Shown piece by piece: positions 57,732 to 64,000 of a stretch of 64,000 bases of DNA (position 1 is its first letter; each line of letters begins with the position of its first letter). The notes below the pieces were generated by a model. It was not told where the DNA came from. It was given only the letters and a program-made list of their open reading frames with translations, and ran no database searches. The stretch comes from Arabidopsis thaliana (Eukaryota; Streptophyta; Magnoliopsida; Brassicales; Brassicaceae): positions 6,262,001 through 6,326,000 of the forward strand of contig NC_003070.9 of NCBI RefSeq assembly GCF_000001735.4, written 5' to 3'. Made by a program: the position numbers and the translations under genes.

Positions 57732-60700
57732 TCATAGGTGAAGAAGATTAGAGATGTTGTCCCAACCAATGTTCCACTGTCTTTTATCTGAAGGCACTGC
57801 GAAATTGAGCTCAAACATCTCTTTAGAGATGTTGCCACTTTCACAGAATCCAACTAGCTTCGCAACTATCTCTGCACTCTCTTGCACGTGCCTTGAATCA
57901 TAAGGATCAGTCCATAGCTTGTTCACGAACTGAAGTTTCCTCTGTTTCCCTTCCAATGGCACATCCCATTTCATATACAGCTCCTCTCTCTCCTCAGGCG
58001 TCAATCTCGAGTTAACCCTTTTCGCCAAAAACTCTCGCTCTCTTCTCAATGCTTTTATACTGAAAACGAAACAAGACCATATTAGTTGAAGAAACTTTTA
58101 CAACAACATTTTTCCAAGTGAGAGTTATTCATTCATTCATTACCTTGATGATAGAGAAACCACAGATTCATCGCAGTTTCGAGCTGGAGTTGCGTTTCCT
58201 ACTTCTGCTAGATGTTGTTCTAACCAAGTTAACCGTCTTAGCTCGACTTCCATGTAGATTTGATCGGCTTGGTCACCTTTGAACAGTAGGTAGAATTGTG
58301 TCCTGTGGATTATGGAGACATGGCAGACATGCCACAGCTCTATGATCTGTTGTCTTTCCTCTATGAAAGTTATATGCCACGCCACTTGATTCTGCTCTTC
58401 ATCTTCCATTATCGTGTTCTCCTCGTTCTCTACACTATATCCAGCTCCATCATTTGCTTCCAACTCAAGCACCTGCGTAAGTTCAAAACTGATGAGAAAA
58501 TATAAAAGGAGGAAAAAAGGTTTATTTATGGGTTGTGATCTTTATCTAACCTGACAAACGAGAAGTTGTTTCTGGTACTGTAGTTTAGCTACTCGTTCTT
58601 TGAGTTCGGTTACGTATGCTCTTATGCTTCTTACATTCTCCTCTGCTGCGTTTTGAAACATTTGCTGCATTTTCTTCATGTTCACTGAGCTTGATCTTCT
58701 GTAGCCTGGAGTACCTTCTCTTGACGAGACATCTCCGCTTTCTTCTCCTTTCTGTGGAGTCTCTTTCTCAGACCCCTGTGGTGTCGTCGCCCCTCTAGCT
58801 GCAGAACTGTTGTTTTCTTGAGGAGCTTTGTTCTCAGCATCACAATCCAAGACTTGCCTAGAAGCTGAAAGCGGAGAGCATGGAGATTTCAAGAAGTTCT
58901 GGCGGTTGGATGCGCTGCTTGGTGTCAGAGGAAGAAGCTTCTTCTTCTTTGATTGATGATGATGATTCTTTGTCTTTGGAGTCTCATCTCCAGCACTGAT
59001 ATTGCTCGGAAGAGACATCACCAACTTATCTATTGACTTCTGAACGCTCTCAAGTTGCTCCTCTAGATTCGCAATGGTGCTTCCTTGTGAATGGAGCCTT
59101 GTTATCTCTTCCTTGAGATTGGCACTTACGCTCTTGTTAGGAGCTATGACATCTCCAACCTCTTTAAGCATTGCAGATGGTTTAACAGTACGCATTTCCC
59201 TTATCTCTGCTTGAAGCTTAGCTATCGTCTGAGCTGCATCTTGATTCCCTAGTCTATGGCAAGCTACTTCCTTTTGTAACACTTCAAGGGCTTTCGTTGC
59301 TTCCTCCCCTAACTGTTCTTGAAGGTGTTCGAGTTTGCGGATTTCATGCATCAATGTAAATGGAGCAGTTGATGATTGCCGTATCATAGATTGGCGCATC
59401 GTAGTCTTTCTTGCTCTCTCATTCCGGTTTAGCGTTTTGTTCTCCGAGCTAGGCGTTACGGCAACAGAATAGGAAAGACATTTTCTGACCGGTGGGTCTG
59501 GAGATTCAAAAGGATTTAAGCCCTGAGATTCAACAAAAGGTTTAGTTTAAACTTCAGCCAACGCTTGTGAATATATTTAGTACAGTAGATAGACAGAGAG
59601 GTAGATTAAGAGACCTTATTTTGTTGCTGATCCCCTTGAAGCTTTTGGCGTAACTCCTCAAGTTGAATTTGTGCATCATCTCTTTGTCTTCTAAGCTCTC
59701 CGATTTCCATTTCCATCTGAGAATGTCACAAAATAGCCATAAACTAAGTACCAAAGCTTTGGTTCAATTATATATTTTGGTGATCTGAAATGGACAGAAA
59801 CCTGCTGGATCTTGAAATCCTTTTCTGTCGATGGACCAGGGGTGCGACGCTCGGCCTCCAATCTAGCCACTTCTTTCTGAAGATGTTTCACTAGTTGCTT
59901 ATCAGAGACAACCTGTAGATAATAGACAGGAAGTAAATATTTTAGTTTGTTTTCATCCAAAAGGGCACTAAGATGAACCAAAAGCATGGAACAAAGATCA
60001 TTACCATGTTCACGTGGGCATTGTTTGTAACTTCCTTGGCTCGGTTGGCGAAGTATAGAGTATTTCTTGATTGTTCAACATGAGCCAAAGCTGGACTCAA
60101 TGTACATATAATGGCTGTTCGAGCATTCCCACCTAGTGAATGCTGTAAAATCCTAGTAAGCTTGGAGTCTCTGTAAGGTATATGGCCGCTTCTTTTCCCC
60201 ACACTATGAAGAGTTCACAGATTCAGATTAAATAAGTTTCTTACTTAAAAAGTATTTGAGATTGAGATTTTAATCTCTCAGAAAATATGTAAGTACAGTA
60301 CCTTAATTTCCTTATGACAGTTGTAAGTGTCATTAGACTTAGATTGATATGACAACCTTCCCTGAGTCTCGTTCCATCTGCCTGCGATTGTGATGCTCTT
60401 TCGCTTCCTGCTAAGTCCACAAAGTTCTGCAATACATTCACACACACACACGCACTAAGTCCACAAAGTTCTAGTTAATCATTATGAAAAAACAGAGAAA
60501 TTGAACAGAGAGGGATCAATTTTTACCAGACTAGCCATATATGACCTCACACAATCTGAATTTTCGCGGTGAGTACTTTGTATTGTCTGTTTTGCCATCA
60601 AGAACATGTTATTAGCATTTGCAGAGTATATGTATCTGTGTTTTAAAGAATCAATGAATTAAGATCATTACCAGTCTGATTATTTGGTGTGACCGCGAGC

Positions 60701-61820
60701 TAGTATCATTCAAAGCAGTTTCTCCAACTTGTCTTTGAGCTAACACAAAGAAAATAAACACCAACAGTCAGTCTTACTATCCAGAATGAACCAGGAGAAT
60801 AGAATTACAAAAAGCCAAGTAATTCAAGTTACCTTCACAAATGCTAATCAGATGCCGCAAATGGTTATCGTTATTAGCTGTTTCTTCAACCAGTTTTTCA
60901 ACCACAGTACCTTTCTGCAATTGTGGATAAATAGGTTATTAGATCAACGAAAGTCTAGACTGAATCAAGGACATAACATCAGCAAGAACATAATCAATGT
61001 ATAAAATTAGTATGATACCTCTGGATCATCAAGGAGTTTAAGGGCACGTCCCGAATCTGAATTGAGCAGATCTCTGACATTTTCATTATATATTTCCAGA
61101 CCAGAAATCTTGATAGTAAAATCTCTTTCAGGGGTCTGGAAACAACAGTGAAACAAATAAAGGTATTGGTCAGAAGAACTGCATTTGACGTCTAAAACAT
61201 TGACTCTGACCAAAGCAGTGCTTACCTTAATTATGTGATTGTAAATATCATTGACAGCTTTCTCCGTTACTCCTCTCATGGTATATGTCTTTCCACTGCT
61301 TGTTTGTCCATATGCAAATATTGTTGCTGAATCATTAAAAAGGGAAGTTAGTCATCTATGATAAATCCGAGTAAAAGACAGAAGAATCATTAAAAAGACA
61401 AGTACCATTTATGCCCATCAAAGCAGACAATGCAACATTCTTAACACCATCTTCATACACATTCTCTGTTAAACTCTCTGGTCCAAAAACTTTATCTGAA
61501 ATCAAAAGAGTGCATTATTAGCCATCAAAAACCGCAGGACTTGAAGAGTTGGAAACATCAGATATAAAACTTCAATTACCAAATGTAAATGAGGACTGAT
61601 GATGCAAACGTTCTTGAACTTGTGGTTTAGACACAATGGTGTGGTCATTTACACATTCCCAAGCAACTTGGTCTTTAGCTAACAGTTCTCTCTTATTCAT
61701 TGGCCTTAACCTTACAGTAACAACAATCTTCTCTTCCCTGGATCTTGAGCTTCCACCTGGTGTTACAGCTGGTGTTCTGTCCATCTTCGAAACCGGAGTT
61801 CCCGGTGTTTTTATAGTCAT
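57732..61820 (-). CDS. HIK: HINKEL/NACK1 kinesin for cytokinesis
   Basis: The gene is multi-exon, from ATG 61818-61820 ([17 protein letters not shown]) to TGA 57732-57734. The N-terminal kinesin motor has [10 protein letters not shown], the P-loop [13 protein letters not shown] split by an intron, switch [10 protein letters not shown], switch [13 protein letters not shown] and the neck-linker region [12 protein letters not shown]. Coiled-coil segments follow (about 59.9-58.6 kb). The C-terminal NACK region ([20 protein letters not shown]-like [18 protein letters not shown]) recruits the ANP/NPK1 MAPKKK. The protein moves to the phragmoplast midzone and drives its expansion through the MAPK cascade. 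A 5' UTR intron ends just before the ATG. Expression at G2/M is suggested by an MSA element upstream. I recall this as At1g18370. Confidence 0.94.
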
Positions 61821-62381
61821 TTCCCTACAAAATATTCCCAATTTTTTCATCAGATCTAATAGATCAACTTAATTCTAAGCTTAAATTCTCCCCCAAATCT
61901 ATCAGATCTATGGAAAAAAGTTCATATAAGGCAACATTGTGCAGACTTAATCCATAAAAAGGTAATCTTTAGTTTTTGCTCATAAAAGGAAAATTTAGCT
62001 TCTTCAGATTAATTTCATCAAATCCAGAAATGTTATATTCAAAACTTCCTAAAAACGTCATTTCACTAAATAGTTCTAACAAAAACAATAGTTAAGAGAG
62101 ATCAAAAACACTTACAGAGAAAAAAACGAACAAATGAATCGGAGTTTTACTCTCAGATCAAAGAGAGAGATCTCAGGCAGCTAAGAATGTAGAATCGTCT
62201 CAGATCGACGATAGAGATAAATTAAAAGAATAAAAGAATATTGAGAGGAGAAGATAGTGAGAGCGGTTTCTGGGTTTCGTGTATCTTTGTGGTAGAAATG
62301 ATGAAGAAGAAGAACGGGTTTTGGGGGTTCTTTTGTCTTTACGGAAACCCGTGCAGAGTGAGATTTTGAATCTGACGAACC

Positions 62382-62392
62382 TCTAACGGCTA
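62382..62392 (+). promoter_or_regulatory. Mitosis-specific activator (MSA) element upstream of HINKEL
   Basis: TCTAACGGCTA matches the plant MSA consensus (T/C)C(T/C)AACGG(T/C)(T/C)A at every position. MSA elements are bound by three-repeat MYB factors and give G2/M expression. It lies about 560 bp upstream of the start codon and close to the expected transcription start. A partial core (AACGGTCA) occurs near 62668. Confidence 0.7.
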
Positions 62393-62399
62393 GTTCTTT

Positions 62400-63875
62400 C
62401 CACGTTTCTTTTGAGGGGCTTTTATTTTTAGCTTATTTCAAAAGCTCTCCCCACGTTTTAATTTCTTCTAGAAATCACCTTTACCTCAATTTTTTCCATG
62501 GATAATTTTCTCATTTACTGTTTCTGCAAATTTTCTCTATAGATTTTTTTTTTTTCTGTCAATTATCATTTCATCTTTAATTATTACTTCGGTATTTTGT
62601 TTTTTTTCTTAGCTGCCAATTTTGATGTATTTTGTCTTCTTGTAATTATTATTGGCCCTTAACACAAAACGGTCATTTATTGTTATTTTCTTTTTCATCC
62701 TCTACAATTTTAATTTATTTGCAGATCAAGCGGGAAATAGTAACTACTAACCAATTTGGCGTATAAAAATAGTAAACTACGTTTACACCCTCATTATACT
62801 TCACTAGGCAGAACCTCCCCTCTATTGCAGCAAGTGGGATTGGAATATTATTATACGAGTCTTTGAGGTGTGGAGTCAAGGTCTTCGGCATGAGATTTTG
62901 AAATATCTGCAAGCCTGTATATTTCGTTTTTTATAGCAACTTTAGTTGAATATGTGTATACAAATATTAAGAAAACAACATAAATGGATAAATAAACTCA
63001 AAAGATAACACATGTATTCTCATTTTCCTTGGTCAAAAATTCAAACTTCAAAAAAAAAAAACAATCAATTCTCCATCTCTTTGCTATTTATTCAATGGTG
63101 TGTTTTTGATTGGATCACAAGTCTATCATTCAGTTGACTTCATAATAAAGTATATCAAAACCATGTTCACTCAGATTTTGATGCAATTATATGCTATTGG
63201 ACTATTTCACCAGTCTGCAATTTCTTTTACAAAATTATGATTGAAGTCCTTAGTGAGGTTTAATGAAATACTAACATAAATTTTCACATAATACTCTTTT
63301 GTAATTCGATTAACGTTTTTTTTTCTTTTTGTGTATAATCATCAGTTCTCTTCATTCCTTTATATATATAATGTTTTCTTATATTCATCAATTTTATAAG
63401 TTTGCAGTCCTGTTATATATTGGAAGCATAAAATCGCAGTGGAATTTTCAAGAAAAATTGTTGACATACTTAAAAATGTTCTTTTGGGTCAAAGAATTAA
63501 AATGTTTATAACTTACAAATAAGTCATTAATTAACCTTAGTCGAACAATTGCATTTGTATGTAACTATGAAGTCGATATTTATAGGTATCAACTATCAAG
63601 TCGCTTTCAGTCTGTCCAAAAAAAAACACACTATAGTTTCCAACAAGTCAAATAACCATTAAAGATCTGTATGAATCTCTGACCGTTCATATACATAAAT
63701 AATTTATTTAGGATGTAGTTATAATGTAATCACTAATCAGCGATCATAATCTGTTTTAAATTCGCCGGACTGTAATTAATAAAAGTCGTCACCGATCATT
63801 TTGACCAATCTTCCATAAAATCCCCAAAACCTCTCACCAAAAAAAAAAAAAGAAGGCTTTAGTTGTCAAAACCCA
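62400..63875. other. Intergenic region between HINKEL and the LRK10L gene
   Basis: Mostly AT-rich with nothing recognised. A minus-strand frame at 62715-62912 reads like coding sequence in part (LKDSYNNIPIPLAAIEGRF), but I could not assign it. The last 150 bases are the leader of the receptor kinase gene. Confidence 0.45.
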
Positions 63876-64000
63876 ATGTCCATCTTTTTTTTCTTCATCA
63901 GCTTCGTCGTCTTCTCCGTCGCTGACCTCCCGTCGTGCTTCTCAGCCGATCAACAGTACGAGGAGTGTCGCTCACGTAATCTGACATGTGGATCTGGACA
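63876..64000 (+). CDS. LRK10L-type receptor-like kinase, 5' end only
   Basis: The window ends 42 codons into this gene. The start gives a signal peptide (MSIFFFFISFVVFSVADLPS) followed by ADQQYEECRSRNLTCGSG, the opening of the extracellular GUB_WAK (galacturonan-binding) domain with its first conserved cysteines. By memory of the locus order it is At1g18390 (LRK10L1.2), a membrane receptor kinase tied to ABA and drought signalling. The kinase domain lies outside the window, so the kinase part is inferred from synteny only. Confidence 0.75.
   Translation, partial: MSIFFFFISFVVFSVADLPSCFSADQQYEECRSRNLTCGSG

Noticed and set aside
1-64000. CRISPR arrays, bacterial operons, riboswitches and rRNA genes
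   Set aside because: None seen. The window is plant nuclear DNA with introns throughout.

Overview
The window is plant nuclear DNA from the Brassicaceae, almost certainly Arabidopsis or a very close relative. Genes have short AT-rich introns with GT..AG ends, and the encoded proteins read like Arabidopsis chromosome 1 genes. From memory, the order RABA6b, CML27, thaumatin-like ATLP, HRD3A/EBS5, GTD-binding protein, aldolase fusion, GPI-anchored LTP, PADRE protein, NUDT4, GH81 glucanase, TIM22, RVE7/EPR1, NAA40-like, TFB4, MKK7, monoacylglycerol lipase-like, HINKEL, LRK10L matches A. thaliana At1g18200 to At1g18390. That collinearity was not computed. Several genes (GH81, TIM22, two GCK-domain genes) are broken here and the left 15 kb is rearranged, so this may be another species or a non-reference accession.

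Layout. Bases 1-10.4 kb are an accessory region. It holds a decayed copy of the RABA6b 3' end, a poly(A)-tailed retroposon with a 15-bp target duplication, two broken paralogous GCK-domain genes, intact RABA6b, intact CML27, and long gene-poor stretches. The pieces form an imperfect segmental duplication (RAB-GCK, RAB-CML-GCK). Bases 10449-14583 are one TIR-bounded DNA element that carries pieces of host genes, including recognisable exons of a PAS/Raf-type kinase. A 2.6-kb hAT transposon with a perfect 8-bp target duplication is inserted inside it.

Bases 15.0-32 kb are dense and intact: thaumatin-like protein, the ER-associated degradation adaptor HRD3A, a GTD-binding coiled-coil protein, and a 10-kb gene that fuses two 3-hydroxyisobutyrate-dehydrogenase-like modules, a four-carbon acid-sugar kinase and a class II aldolase. 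Bases 32-39 kb hold a GPI-anchored LTP, a myristoylated PADRE protein and NUDT4. Bases 39.2-43.5 kb hold a divergently arranged broken pair: a GH81 glucanase carrying a solo LTR plus frameshifts, and a TIM22 translocase gene with a frameshift and an internal stop.

Bases 44-64 kb are again intact: RVE7, an N-alpha-acetyltransferase, TFB4 of TFIIH, the intronless MAPK kinase MKK7, an alpha/beta hydrolase, the cytokinetic kinesin HINKEL (with a mitosis-specific MSA element upstream) and the first 125 bases of an LRK10L receptor kinase. NAA40-like and TFB4 are neighbours on the same strand and carry related upstream sequence, apparently a duplicated promoter.

These are ordinary eukaryotic neighbours and not an operon. 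The most unusual items are the nested gene-capturing transposon, the multi-enzyme aldolase fusion with a degenerate first dehydrogenase module, the duplicated promoter, and the cluster of decayed host genes.
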